From: Desulfosporosinus shakirovi
Lineage (GTDB): Bacteria; Bacillota; Desulfitobacteriia; Desulfitobacteriales; Desulfitobacteriaceae
NCBI RefSeq assembly: GCF_020595055.1
Contig: NZ_JAJDOO010000001.1
Location: 280,739-344,738, forward strand
DNA: 64,000 bases
Direction: 5' to 3'
A program made the translations under genes and the position numbers. Shown here one piece after another: positions 27,682 to 37,435 of the stretch; positions within the stretch are counted from its first letter, which is position 1; each line of letters begins with the position of its first letter. The notes below the pieces were generated by a model. That model was not told where the DNA came from, made no database searches, and saw nothing but the letters and a program-made list of their open reading frames with translations.

Positions 27682-29487
27682 TCAATCCTCGATCTGCAAT
27701 ACTGCCATAAAAGCGTCCTGGGGAATTTCCACACTGCCTACTTGCTTCATACGCTTTTTCCCTGCTTTTTGCTTCTCGAGCAGCTTTCGTTTCCGGGAAA
27801 TATCTCCCCCGTAACATTTAGACAAGACATCTTTTCTCATGGCATTAACTGTCTCACGGGCAATGACTTTATTCCCGATCACAGACTGGATCGGAATTTC
27901 AAACATCTGTCTGGGGATGATGCCGCGCAGTTTCTCAACAAGCTTCCTTCCCCGATTATAAGACTTTGCTCTGTGGACGATAAATGAAAGCGCATCCACC
28001 ATTTCCCCATTCAAAAGGACGTCTATCTTGACGAGATCCGTTTCTTTATAACCAGACAGTTCATAGTCTAATGAAGCATACCCTTTGGTTCGTGACTTTA
28101 ATTGATCGAAGTAATCGAAAACGATCTCACTCAATGGAAGTTCATAAATCAGTTTCACACGACTCTTAGACACATAGTCCATAGCGGAATAGGTTCCGCG
28201 CTTTTCTTGATTAAGCTCCATGATCGCCCCCACATACTCAGAGGGAACCAAAATCGTGGCATTAACGATGGGCTCTTCTATACTGACAATTTGGTCCACC
28301 GTGGGGAGATTTGAGGGATTATCGATGTTTAAAACTTCCCCTTTTAATGTGGTCACCTTATAAATTACGCTGGGTGCCGTAGTGATCAAATTGAGGTCAT
28401 ATTCCCTCTCCAACCGTTCCTGAATAATCTCCATATGGAGTAAGCCGAGAAATCCGCACCGAAAACCAAAGCCCAAAGCAATTGAGGTTTCCGGCTCAAA
28501 AATCAGACTTGCATCGTTGAGATGAAGCTTTTCCAAGGAATCGCGAAGCCGATTATAATCGCTGGCCTCTACTGGATAGAGTCCACAAAACACCATGGGA
28601 GTGGCCTTCCTGTAACCGGGCAGGGCTTTATCAGCGGGGTTATCTGCATCCGTAATTGTATCTCCAACCTGAGTATCCTTGACATTTTTGATACTTGCAC
28701 AGATAAATCCGACTTGCCCGGCTCTAAGCTCTTCGACAATACGCATCGAAGGAGCAAACACTCCTACCTCAGTTACTTCAAAGGTCTTTCCACTGGACAT
28801 CATTTTCATCGTCGTACCCTTAGTAACTCGTCCCTCTACAATCCTGACATAGGAAATAGCACCTTTATAGGCATCAAATTTCGAGTCGAAGATTAAGGCC
28901 TTCAGAGGCGCCTCATCATCTCCCTTGGGGGGCGGAACCATAGCCACGATCCTCTCGAGGATCTCTTCAATTCCAACTCCTGTCTTTGCCGAAGCCAGAA
29001 TAGCCTCACTGGCATCTAAACCAATGACATCTTCAATTTCCTGTTTAACCCGCTCAGGCTCCGCACTGGGGAGATCGATCTTATTAATAACCGAAATCAG
29101 CTCCAGATTATTATCTAAAGCTAAATAAACATTAGCCAAGGTCTGGGCCTCAATTCCTTGAACCGAATCAACAACCAACAGGGCACCTTCACAGGCTGCT
29201 AAACTGCGGGATACCTCGTAGGTAAAATCGACGTGACCCGGCGTATCAATCAGATTAAGCTCATAAATTTTCCCATCATGAGCCTGATAATTTAACCGCA
29301 CGGCCTGCAGTTTAATCGTAATCCCACGTTCACGTTCTAAATCCATGGAATCAAGAACTTGCGCTTCCATTTCTCGTTTACTCAAGGCCCCGGTATATTC
29401 AATCAGCCGGTCAGCTAAAGTAGATTTGCCATGATCGATATGTGCAATAATTGAAAAATTGCGGATAAGTTGTGACGCCTGTGCCAA
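27682..29487 (-). CDS. lepA: Elongation factor 4 (LepA)
   Basis: LepA is a ribosome-bound translational GTPase. It has 601 residues from a TTG at 29487 with GAGGAC upstream, the usual family length. The open frame continues 47 codons further upstream without family similarity. G motifs are [14 protein letters not shown] and NKID. The LepA C-terminal domain ([20 protein letters not shown]) confirms EF-4 rather than EF-G. Confidence 0.96.
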   Translation of the reverse strand: MAQASQLIRNFSIIAHIDHGKSTLADRLIEYTGALSKREMEAQVLDSMDLERERGITIKLQAVRLNYQAHDGKIYELNLIDTPGHVDFTYEVSRSLAACEGALLVVDSVQGIEAQTLANVYLALDNNLELISVINKIDLPSAEPERVKQEIEDVIGLDASEAILASAKTGVGIEEILERIVAMVPPPKGDDEAPLKALIFDSKFDAYKGAISYVRIVEGRVTKGTTMKMMSSGKTFEVTEVGVFAPSMRIVEELRAGQVGFICASIKNVKDTQVGDTITDADNPADKALPGYRKATPMVFCGLYPVEASDYNRLRDSLEKLHLNDASLIFEPETSIALGFGFRCGFLGLLHMEIIQERLEREYDLNLITTAPSVIYKVTTLKGEVLNIDNPSNLPTVDQIVSIEEPIVNATILVPSEYVGAIMELNQEKRGTYSAMDYVSKSRVKLIYELPLSEIVFDYFDQLKSRTKGYASLDYELSGYKETDLVKIDVLLNGEMVDALSFIVHRAKSYNRGRKLVEKLRGIIPRQMFEIPIQSVIGNKVIARETVNAMRKDVLSKCYGGDISRKRKLLEKQKAGKKRMKQVGSVEIPQDAFMAVLQIED

Positions 29488-29986
29488 GGTCCTGTCCTCA
29501 TTTCTATAATCAAGTTTTAAGCTAGCAAACTTAGATATTCTAAATACTAAGTATAACAGCTTAAGGGGGAATTTCGCAAGAATTCTTTGCTTAACATAAT
29601 TCAATGCTGAATATATAGCCATAATCAATATTCAAATTAAGTCCCATCCCTTTCGCCGTGCTCAGGCACAGAAATTAATACTACGCAATTATATTATCCC
29701 CCTCCCAACGAAGTGTTCCTTTAAGATAGACAGCTCAGGCAAAACACCTCTTAGCGACAGTATCGTTGAGGGCCTAAGCTTCGACGATACTGTCTCCAAA
29801 TGCTTTCATATCTGAAGTCTTGATATTCAGACACAGGGTAATCGAGTTCACTTTCGTCAACTGCTAAATCGTTTAAGCATGAAAAAAGAGCTGTCGAAAC
29901 AACTCATAGTTTGGTTAGCCTAACAGCATTATTATTATTATTATTTGTAAGCGTCTAATAAAAATTTAAGGTTCAAATTTATAAGG
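29488..29986. other. Intergenic region before lepA
   Basis: No gene was found. It holds a 13-of-14 bp inverted repeat at 29756-29769/29781-29794 and a short (ATT)n microsatellite around 29926-29945. Neither has an obvious T-tract. Confidence 0.5.
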
Positions 29987-30862
29987 TCAACCTCTTTTTA
30001 AAACAGGAATCCATATTTCACTTTTGAACGTTGGAGAGGTTACATCTTTATGCTCGTTCCATAAGATTTCTGGTCCTTCTATTTGTTCATAGTTTGAGGA
30101 TGGGAACCATTCGGAATAAATGCGTCCCCAGATATTTTGCAACGTCTCAGGAAATGGCCCGACTGCTTCAAAAACAGCCCATGTTAAGGGAGGCACATCA
30201 AGCTGGGTTAAGTTATCCGGACACTCCTTAGTTGTCGCTGCACCAATATAGTGATCAAGCTCCCCTTTTTCCTCCATCCTGCTTTCTGGAAAGTTTGTCG
30301 ATGCACTAATCAGTCCCATGGGCTCGACATTAGACAGTTCTTTAAGTTTATTGATCATTTCACCATCTAAACTTTTCCACATAGATGCAATCTCTGGATT
30401 AACCCCGTTGAACATTATAGGAACCCTTTTCGTAATACCAACTATGCTAAATGCCTCTTTTTCTTCAATCCGATAGTTCATTTCAATTCCTCCTTTAATT
30501 GATAACTGGAAGGTCATTGGTGGATAAGCTTTTAAAGATTGACCATTATTTCTGGCTTTTGACGGTGTTACACCATGCAAACTTTGAAAAGCTCTTGTGA
30601 AAGAGTCTGCTGAGCTATATCCATATTTAACGGCAACATCAATAATCCTTAAGTTACTGTTATTAAATTCAAATGCCGCAAGAGTAAGGCGTCTACGGCG
30701 GATGTATTCCGACAAAGTAACACCGGCAAGAAAAGAAAACATCCTTTTAAAATGATATTCCGAGCAATAAGCCCGTCTCGCCACTTCTTTGAAGTCAATA
30801 TCATCCGTAAGGTTTTCTTCAATATAGCTTAATGCGCCATTCATTCTTTCCAGCAAATCCAT
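29987..30862 (-). CDS. AraC-family regulator with GyrI-like effector domain
   Basis: This 291-residue regulator has the AraC helix-turn-helix pair at the N-terminus (about 5-105), with [24 protein letters not shown] GyrI-like small-molecule-binding domain (about 125-290) follows. This SoxS/Rob-like, BltR/TipA-related layout is common for multidrug or stress sensors. No obvious target gene is adjacent. The ligand is unknown. Confidence 0.85.
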   Translation of the reverse strand: MDLLERMNGALSYIEENLTDDIDFKEVARRAYCSEYHFKRMFSFLAGVTLSEYIRRRRLTLAAFEFNNSNLRIIDVAVKYGYSSADSFTRAFQSLHGVTPSKARNNGQSLKAYPPMTFQLSIKGGIEMNYRIEEKEAFSIVGITKRVPIMFNGVNPEIASMWKSLDGEMINKLKELSNVEPMGLISASTNFPESRMEEKGELDHYIGAATTKECPDNLTQLDVPPLTWAVFEAVGPFPETLQNIWGRIYSEWFPSSNYEQIEGPEILWNEHKDVTSPTFKSEIWIPVLKRG

Positions 30863-31021
30863 TTATCTGACCCCCTCTCACCAATAGAATAGCAGAAATT
30901 AAATTATCTATCCGACACTTCGTGCACAGATATGTAGGCTCAAGCAACTTCAACGGACAACCTATTTTTAAATTATTATTACGAAAGCTTAAGACCCGCA
31001 ACAAATACTATTGCGCAATAA

Positions 31022-31047
31022 GGAACACCCACAAGAAGTGGGCGTCT
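31022..31047 (-). terminator. Weak terminator-like hairpin after the cyclodeaminase gene
   Basis: GACGCCCAC and GTGGGTGTTC arms on the minus strand surround a 5-nt loop, about 60 bp past the stop codon at 31102. The T-tract is poor. Confidence 0.4.
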
Positions 31048-31101
31048 CGGAATTGATTAACAATAGCCTTCATCACTGAAAGGCTCTTCTCACAGGATCG
31101 C

Positions 31102-31728
31102 TTAACCAACCACTTCTTTAGCTTTAACCAAAATTAGTTGATTCAACTTATCCGCATCTTCCTGTAAGGAGACAATCTTACCTTTAATACTTTTAAGAAA
31201 TGTCTCATCATTTATGGAACTTAAATTAATCTTAACGTTGAATATCGCCCCTTGAAAACCTGCATAAGCCGTGACCCCGGAAACCGCTGCGTCACAGGCC
31301 GTGTTTGGGTTGCCGATTGTTAAGACTCTGAGCGAAAGTTTCAGCACTTCAACACAAGACTCAGCTACTTTAAGGGGTAAAAGGGTTGCCTGTATTGTAG
31401 CCCCTTGTATTCGTTCTGACCTTAGAGTTTTCTCAGCATCCGTTTCCTTCGGTAATTTATAAGCCTTCATGACCTCAACAAAGGAATCCGTGTCCCCATC
31501 AATATAATCCATTAAATCATTTTTTAAGGCCAGCCCTTTTTGCTTTATTTCGGAAATTTCCTCTTGAACACTGCTAAACTTAGGCTTACCTTCTGTAAAA
31601 TTGCAAACCATAATACTCAAGGCTGCCCCTAATGATCCGGCAAGCGCCGCCGCACTCCCTCCGCCGGGAGCCGGGGAATTACTCGCTAACTCTTCCACAA
31701 ATCCACTCACTGTCTTGTTAATTAACAT
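31102..31728 (-). CDS. Formiminotetrahydrofolate cyclodeaminase-like protein
   Basis: This 208-residue protein matches the cyclodeaminase (FTCD_C/FchA) family. ELASNSPAPGGGSAAALAGSLGAAL is the conserved N-terminus (shown broken at the glycine run). The enzyme releases ammonia from 5-formimino-THF to give 5,10-methenyl-THF. The formimidoyltransferase gene is 29 bp upstream, so the two steps are encoded together. The hut genes for upstream histidine breakdown are not in the window. Confidence 0.86.
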   Translation of the reverse strand: MLINKTVSGFVEELASNSPAPGGGSAAALAGSLGAALSIMVCNFTEGKPKFSSVQEEISEIKQKGLALKNDLMDYIDGDTDSFVEVMKAYKLPKETDAEKTLRSERIQGATIQATLLPLKVAESCVEVLKLSLRVLTIGNPNTACDAAVSGVTAYAGFQGAIFNVKINLSSINDETFLKSIKGKIVSLQEDADKLNQLILVKAKEVVG

Positions 31729-31757
31729 AAACTTACCCCCCTAATCGTTGTTCGATA

Positions 31758-32657
31758 TTAGTCTTCAGCTAAATTCTCTTCGAAAACCTGTTTGCGGTCA
31801 AAGTTCTCTAATCGCAAATAGAACTCAGCCACATCCAGGAGCGCCTGCAAGGGAGTCACCCCCACTAATTCACTTCCAATAATACTCACACCATACCGAG
31901 CTGCCTCGGATTTCACTGCCTCAAAAACCCGGAACAGGGGAGTGCCTGTATAATTAACCATATTAATAGACACTTGGGCAACATCTCGATCCTCCAGCAT
32001 CACTCCCATGGCTCGGACATACTTGAATCCTCCCTTAACTTCACGGATGGAATCAGCAATTCTTTTCGCAATACTGAGATCATTGGTACCCAGATTAATA
32101 TTGTAAGCCACCAAGAATTGACGTGCACCAACCACGGTAGCACCAGCTGTAGGATGCAATTTAGGTTGACCGTAATCAGGATGTCGTTCAGGTTTACTTA
32201 TTTCAGCCTTTAAACCCTCATACTCGCCTTTCCTAACATCAGGCAGCCTTTTTCTGTTCGGTACTTTAGCTGCTTCCTCATACAAATAAACAGGGATACC
32301 CAGCTTGCCTGCAATCTCAGAACCCAGTTCATTGGCCAGCTGAACACATTCTTCCATGCTAACCTCTTTAACAGGAATAAAGGGAATGACATCCATTGCT
32401 CCAACCCGCGGATGCCCTCCTTGTTGTTGCTCCATGTCAATCAATTCACTCGCCTTGGCACAGGCATTAAAGGCGGCAAGTTTAACACTTTGGGGTTCCC
32501 CCACAAAGGTTACGACTGTTCGATTATGGCTGGCGTCAGGCTTAACATCCAGAAGTTTTACCCCCTTGACCTTTTTAACCTCCTCTACGATGGCCTCTAT
32601 TACTTCCGGACGGTGCCCCTCACTAAAATTCGGTACACATTCTACGAGTTTTCCCAT
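31758..32657 (-). CDS. ftcD: Glutamate formimidoyltransferase
   Basis: This enzyme transfers the formimino group of formiminoglutamate to tetrahydrofolate. The 299-residue form starts at the ATG at 32657, MGKLVECVPNFSEG, with GAGAGGGG upstream. HPRVGAMDVIPFIP is also characteristic. It works with the adjacent cyclodeaminase in histidine or purine fermentation. It is separated from nifV by a strong terminator, so it is not part of the nif transcript. Confidence 0.9.
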   Translation of the reverse strand: MGKLVECVPNFSEGHRPEVIEAIVEEVKKVKGVKLLDVKPDASHNRTVVTFVGEPQSVKLAAFNACAKASELIDMEQQQGGHPRVGAMDVIPFIPVKEVSMEECVQLANELGSEIAGKLGIPVYLYEEAAKVPNRKRLPDVRKGEYEGLKAEISKPERHPDYGQPKLHPTAGATVVGARQFLVAYNINLGTNDLSIAKRIADSIREVKGGFKYVRAMGVMLEDRDVAQVSINMVNYTGTPLFRVFEAVKSEAARYGVSIIGSELVGVTPLQALLDVAEFYLRLENFDRKQVFEENLAED

Positions 32658-32796
32658 TTTATTCTTGACCCCTCTCAAATTTAAAATACAAAGTTTATTG
32701 CTGTGTGCAAATTAAGATTCCATTTGTCCTAAGTATTGATACATTATGTGTCCTCTCTCGGTTAAGTAATCCAATCCGACCAATTCTACACTAAAT

Positions 32797-32844
32797 GACA
32801 AAAACCTCCTTTTCAAGCAATTTGCTTAAAAGAAGGTTTTTGTC
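32797..32844. terminator. Terminator at the end of the nif cluster
   Basis: GACAAAAACC and GGTTTTTGTC outer arms with AAGC/GCTT inner pairing form a long stem flanked by A and T runs. It lies just past the nifV stop codon and can act in both directions. Confidence 0.85.
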
Positions 32845-32880
32845 GTTTGTTTTTGTCACTAGCCAAGTTTTCTATATCTG

Positions 32881-33996
32881 TCATGAGCTTAACACAATTC
32901 CTAAGAATTCCTCTTCCTCCAGGGGCCTATTGAGTTGCTTAATTCTATCCAGGGCTTTACCTAACAGTTCATTAACCGTGTCTTGATCACAGTCCATTCC
33001 TCTTGATTTGAGCAGCCGTACAACGTTCTTAGACTTGATGTGCTTGCCAAAGGTAGTTGAGTGCTTCCTGCCTACGCTCTCCGGCGGGAAAGTCTGATAG
33101 TTAGCATAGTCCTTCTGTATCCCATCAATGTGAATAGCAGAGGTATGAGTAAATACGTCAGATCCAATAATCGGTTTTGCCCGAGGAATCTTACGGTCAG
33201 ATGCTGCGCTTACTATTGAGGCAATTGAATTTAAGCGTTTAAGGTCAAGTCTCACCTCTTGCTTAAGACAGTATTTCAGAGCAACCGCAACTTCTTCGAG
33301 GGCAGCATTGCCGGTTCTCTCTCCTAAGCCTCCTACCGTAACACTTACCGCTTTAAAACCCGCCTGAACCGCTGCCAGAGAATTAGCCGTCGCCATTCCT
33401 AAGTCGTTATGAGCATGAAGTTCTAAGGGTATTCTCGATAGCTTTGCTAATTCTTGTAAGGTAAAGAAAACCTGCAGTGGCTCAAGGATACCCATGGTGT
33501 CAGAAAATCGAATTCTATCAACCCCTAATTTTTGAGCCTCCAAAATAATCTCTTTAATAAAGTTCAAATCTGCCCGACTGGCATCTTCCAGCCCGAGAAC
33601 GATATAGCCTACTTCTTGCTTGGCATTGCGCACACATTGGCCCATCTGATCGAGAAGCCAGCCCCGATCCTTATTTAACTTATACTTAATTTGCTGTTCA
33701 GAAGTGGGAATGCAAATGGCAACTCCCTCGACACCAGTTCGATAACTTGCCAAGAGATCCGATAAAACCACGCGATTCCAGGTGATTAGCCGAACCGGCA
33801 ACTTGAGAGCGACCAACTGAGAAATTTTCTTCTCTTCGGCACCACCCATAGCTGGTACTCCTACTTCCAACTCATCAATTCCAGCGTCCACCAAGGCCCG
33901 GGCAATCATTTCTTTCTCCGGCCAACCGAATGAAACTCCGGGAGCCTGCTCTCCATCCCTTAGGGTTGTATCGCATAATAAAACCCGTTGCGCCAT
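32881..33996 (-). CDS. nifV: Homocitrate synthase
   Basis: NifV condenses acetyl-CoA and 2-oxoglutarate to homocitrate, the organic ligand of FeMo-co. The 371-residue protein begins at ATG 33996 with LCDTTLRDGEQAPGV, the DRE-TIM metallolyase signature. HAHNDLGMATANS is the metal-binding region. The frame extends upstream into nifB but lacks family similarity there. It is the last gene of the nif string. Related isopropylmalate and citramalate synthases are excluded mainly by context. Confidence 0.9.
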   Translation of the reverse strand: MAQRVLLCDTTLRDGEQAPGVSFGWPEKEMIARALVDAGIDELEVGVPAMGGAEEKKISQLVALKLPVRLITWNRVVLSDLLASYRTGVEGVAICIPTSEQQIKYKLNKDRGWLLDQMGQCVRNAKQEVGYIVLGLEDASRADLNFIKEIILEAQKLGVDRIRFSDTMGILEPLQVFFTLQELAKLSRIPLELHAHNDLGMATANSLAAVQAGFKAVSVTVGGLGERTGNAALEEVAVALKYCLKQEVRLDLKRLNSIASIVSAASDRKIPRAKPIIGSDVFTHTSAIHIDGIQKDYANYQTFPPESVGRKHSTTFGKHIKSKNVVRLLKSRGMDCDQDTVNELLGKALDRIKQLNRPLEEEEFLGIVLSS

Positions 33997-34021
33997 CTTA
34001 ACTTTAACCCCTTTCTTATAA

Positions 34022-34858
34022 TCAGACCAAACCAATTGCATCCGCTCGGCATTGTTGACAATGCATCATTTGGGGAAGAATTGAGCTCAGAACGCTTCGG
34101 TAGTTTTTAATCAGCTCTTTGGGGGGAGCCATTGTGTGAGCGAGTTTCCCTTGAGGAATTAAAGGCAACAAATTGTGAATATGCGCTCCTCTTTTTTTAA
34201 CTTCCAAGGCTAAACTATATAACAGGTGTTCATTGACCCCAGGAATAACCACAGTATTGACTTTCACCGTCATTCCGGCCTTTGACGCTTGCTCAAGCCC
34301 CAGCAATTGATTATTTATCAGAATCCTTGTCCCCTCAGGACCAATCATAGTTTTTCCTTCCCAGCGAACATGACTATATATCTTAGCACCTACTTGCGAG
34401 TCGAGTGTATTGATCGTTACTGTAACGTGGGAAACTCCTATATCCACTAATTCTGCGAGCTTTTCAGGTAAGAGAAGTCCATTGGTACTCAGGCAAAGAA
34501 TCATTTCCGGAAAGTGCTCTTTAACCTTTCTCAGAGATTTAAAGGTCTCCTCATTAGCTAATGGTTCTCCGGGGCCCGCAATTCCTACAACAGTCAGTTG
34601 AGACCCTATAGCAGAGGATTTTGCCTTTAGGACTGTTTTAATCGCTTCTTCAGAGTTAATCACCTTACTGGTCACTCCCGGACGAGATTCATTGGCACAA
34701 TCAAATTTGCGCACACAATAATTGCAAGATATATTACACTCGGGCGCTACCGCTAAATGGATTCGTCCGGTTTTTCCGTGCCCGGAAGTTGAGAAGCAGG
34801 GATGTCCTTGATTTAAATTTGTGCCCGTCATATTCGCATGATTACATTCTCTATGCAT
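34022..34858 (-). CDS. nifB: FeMo-cofactor biosynthesis radical SAM protein NifB
   Basis: NifB makes NifB-co, the carbide-containing 8Fe core of FeMo-co. The 278-residue form has the cluster motif CNISCNYC and the C-terminal CQQCRADAIG. It lacks the fused NifX-like domain; a separate nifX gene lies nearby. The ATG at 34858 is chosen for GGGAGAGA upstream. A TTG-led extension of 13 codons is in frame. It is followed by nifV. Confidence 0.94.
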   Translation of the reverse strand: MHRECNHANMTGTNLNQGHPCFSTSGHGKTGRIHLAVAPECNISCNYCVRKFDCANESRPGVTSKVINSEEAIKTVLKAKSSAIGSQLTVVGIAGPGEPLANEETFKSLRKVKEHFPEMILCLSTNGLLLPEKLAELVDIGVSHVTVTINTLDSQVGAKIYSHVRWEGKTMIGPEGTRILINNQLLGLEQASKAGMTVKVNTVVIPGVNEHLLYSLALEVKKRGAHIHNLLPLIPQGKLAHTMAPPKELIKNYRSVLSSILPQMMHCQQCRADAIGLV

Positions 34859-34883
34859 ATTTAATCTCTCCCATCGTTCATTC

Positions 34884-35150
34884 TTATTTGTTGCCAATCC
34901 ACTTCCAAAGCCCTACTGCAATAAATAGACCTCCAGCATCTAGCGATTTAAGACACCTCGCCATCACGACAACCTTGTTACCACGGCGGTATACTAATTC
35001 CAACCGTCCTTGGTTAAATCTTGGCGGTGCATTAAATTTAATTCCAACAGTCCTTGGTAGAGCCATGGCGGTGTTCTAATCTCTATCCCTGTTGGAGGAA
35101 TGACCGTCGGGAGTTTATACTCTGTACATTAAGGCCGCAATAACGACTTA
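34884..35150 (-). pseudogene. Degenerate small ORF between fdxB and nifB
   Basis: A 60-codon frame (34884-35066) ends VVVMARCLKSLDAGGLFIAV plus a hydrophobic, tryptophan-containing tail. Upstream, another frame encodes a similar TPPWLYQGLLEL. The two match at a 44-bp tandem duplication, ACCAAGGAC..TTGGAATTA, which is not a multiple of three. This suggests a small gene broken by duplication. I do not recognise the product. The 34859-35219 gap holds nothing else clear. Confidence 0.35.
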
Positions 35151-35219
35151 CAGGGAATAACATCACTCCTTTCCAAGTCCAAAAGTACACACCTACATGT
35201 CAGTGTCCCTTTCACAAAA

Positions 35220-35489
35220 TCAAGCTGATTTTGCCTTAAACGTATACGCCCGGCGAACGCAGATCTTACCACAAGATTGACAACCAATGCATTGATCCTT
35301 ATTGGCAATCTTGGCAACATGTCGTTCTGTCCCCTCATCATCTTCGAAACTTTCCAAGCTTAAGCATTCCTGGACGCATAATTTCACACATCGTCCACAT
35401 CCCAGGCACACAGCTTTATTGATTTCATCTACAAATTTGGGAGTCCAGGGTAATCCTCCATAGGTTTTATATACTAAAACGTCACTCAA
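35220..35489 (-). CDS. fdxB: Nif-associated 2[4Fe-4S] ferredoxin (FdxB/ferredoxin III type)
   Basis: This 89-residue ferredoxin has two cluster motifs, CLGCGRCVKLC (about 29-39) and CIGCQSCGKIC (about 69-79). The N-terminal GGLPWTPKFVDEI is typical of nif ferredoxin III. It probably supplies electrons for cofactor assembly or nitrogenase. It lies between nifX and nifB, the position of fdx in heliobacterial clusters. Confidence 0.88.
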   Translation of the reverse strand: MSDVLVYKTYGGLPWTPKFVDEINKAVCLGCGRCVKLCVQECLSLESFEDDEGTERHVAKIANKDQCIGCQSCGKICVRRAYTFKAKSA

Positions 35490-35587
35490 TTTTATCCATC
35501 CTCCTTCTAACTGATCCCTAGGTTAATTCGGTTTCTCCCTACTTCTCAAACTTCGATTCTTTAGGAGCTTAATCTCAGAATACTTTT

Positions 35588-35989
35588 CTAAAAAAACTTA
35601 ATACTTGAAGCAGCCTCAGCCCTGGCATTTTTTCCAAGTTTCTTCATTAACCAAGGCGGCAGCTTTTTGGATTGCAGCAATTTATTCAATCTTTCAAGTT
35701 CATCAGCAATATTCGTACCTTCCGGTACTTTCAAAGGATGAATACCACTTTGTACTAACCGAGCTGCCGCGGGACCGCCGATCTGAGTGCAGTACACAAT
35801 GGCACACTTTTTAAGCATCTTAATTCGCACATCAACTTTATCTTCGGATTCCTCCATATCTTCAGCTGCAAGGGATGTATGGATAATCTCTTGCGGTTCG
35901 TCCGTGAATTTATACATCTCAAATGAAGGGGATGAAGCAAAATGCGAGTCGATCGTTTTTCCGTCGCTACTAGCAAAGGCTACCAGCAT
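35588..35989 (-). CDS. nifX: FeMo-cofactor carrier NifX
   Basis: This 133-residue protein has the dinitrogenase iron-molybdenum cofactor-binding fold, with FASSDGKTIDSHFASSPSF and IVYCTQIGGPAAARL. NifX carries NifB-co or FeMo-co precursors between NifB and NifEN. AGGAGG lies 8 bp before the ATG. It is placed between nifN and fdxB. NifY or NafY would look similar, but position favours NifX. Confidence 0.88.
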   Translation of the reverse strand: MLVAFASSDGKTIDSHFASSPSFEMYKFTDEPQEIIHTSLAAEDMEESEDKVDVRIKMLKKCAIVYCTQIGGPAAARLVQSGIHPLKVPEGTNIADELERLNKLLQSKKLPPWLMKKLGKNARAEAASSIKFF

Positions 35990-36130
35990 ACTAAAACCTC
36001 CTTTTAATCTCTAAATATCTCTTTTTCCCCCAATCATTAGCATCAGGCCAGTGATATTAACGCCCTTTGGTAATAAGCCATTATCAGATCTACTCTTCAT
36101 AGAAGCAAAAGAATTTTGAAGGGTGGCTCT

Positions 36131-37435
36131 CTAACTCAGTGAATTTAACATGTCAAACAAAAACTGCTGAGTGCCTTCATACCCAATCCAACGTTTTTGT
36201 GGATAACCCGCACGATCAAAGACAGGCAATCCGGCTCGGAGATGAGGAACTTTGAGCATCCCTGCCGCTTGCCGTCCGTTGGAATTGGCAATGATCAAAT
36301 CACAATCTGCGGCCCTTTCCTCCAGCGTCTCCAGGTCACCTACTTCTACAGGAAAAGGTAACGATAAGGTATTACCGCTTCCTTGGGATGCCGACAAGGC
36401 CACAGGAATTTCCGATCCAACCTCGACCAAGCAGGAACCCAGACTGTACAAAAGATCCATCTCCAGGGCTATGGCAATCTTTTGACCGCCAAGTTGGTCA
36501 TGATAATCAGCCAGCGTATCCAATAAACGGCTTCTTTGGCGCAAAAGCCTTTCCGGTATCGTCTTACCCGATATCTTAGCCAAGGTTAAGATGAACCTAT
36601 CTGTTGCCGTCAAACCGGTTAATGATGGACTATTAAAATGAGGGATCTCGTAAGTTTTCTTTAGGAATTCTCCCGCTTTTTCCATACTTAGCCCGAAGGA
36701 AAAGCAAGCCTTACATTCCGGTAAGCGCTGAAACTCTTCGATCAGCGTTCCTCCTTGTACCACCGGTGCAGCCTCCAGTTCAGCATGCCCATCTAATGAA
36801 ATCGAAAGATCGGGAACCGTAATCACTCTATATCCGAAGCTCTTGACAATCTCTTTTAGTTCATCCACATCCCCAGGCGTTAAATGACAGCCAGGCAAAA
36901 GGGCTACAGAAGGAGCATCGTTAGAATTCGCAAGTCCCGGGGACTTAGTCTTGCTGGTCTTTCCGGCTAAGGTCATGAGCAGAGCCTCCACCGTTCGCTG
37001 ATAACCCTCTTGCATAGAACCGATATAGTCTGGTGTACCGGCCAGCACCACTGGCAGATCCTCTAAATCCGGGCGTTCTAAACGCAAACTGGCCAGAGCA
37101 CTTACCATGTCATCTCCATAGGTTTCCGTGAGACCCGAACTCATAACCCCAATAATTTGAGGCTTGTATTTATCCGCCGCCACGGCAATTCCTTTCTTAA
37201 GATGATCCCACCCCCCAAAAATAACTGACTCCTCCAATAAAGCGGTTGAATTAAGAGGAATGGGTTCCTTGTAATGCCTGGAAAGCTGTAAGCGGATAAA
37301 TGACGAACATCCTTGAGAGCCATGAAGTAATGCCAGAAGTCCATTGACACCCAGAAAGGCCAGAGTAGCGCCTAAAGCAGGGCTGTTTTTCTGAGGGTTC
37401 CCATTATAATGTCTTAGCTTAGTCATCCAGTTCAC
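36131..37435 (-). CDS. nifN: FeMo-cofactor scaffold subunit NifN
   Basis: NifN (434 residues) pairs with NifE to form the scaffold on which FeMo-co is completed. It resembles NifK, with HGSQGCSSFIRLQLSRHYKEP near residue 38. The gene overlaps the 3' end of nifE by 17 bp, indicating translational coupling and balanced subunit production. Confidence 0.93.
   Translation of the reverse strand: MNWMTKLRHYNGNPQKNSPALGATLAFLGVNGLLALLHGSQGCSSFIRLQLSRHYKEPIPLNSTALLEESVIFGGWDHLKKGIAVAADKYKPQIIGVMSSGLTETYGDDMVSALASLRLERPDLEDLPVVLAGTPDYIGSMQEGYQRTVEALLMTLAGKTSKTKSPGLANSNDAPSVALLPGCHLTPGDVDELKEIVKSFGYRVITVPDLSISLDGHAELEAAPVVQGGTLIEEFQRLPECKACFSFGLSMEKAGEFLKKTYEIPHFNSPSLTGLTATDRFILTLAKISGKTIPERLLRQRSRLLDTLADYHDQLGGQKIAIALEMDLLYSLGSCLVEVGSEIPVALSASQGSGNTLSLPFPVEVGDLETLEERAADCDLIIANSNGRQAAGMLKVPHLRAGLPVFDRAGYPQKRWIGYEGTQQFLFDMLNSLS

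Noticed and set aside
27682..29628. 648-residue LepA
   Set aside because: The first 47 codons have no family similarity, and a TTG with GAGGAC at 29487 gives the usual length.
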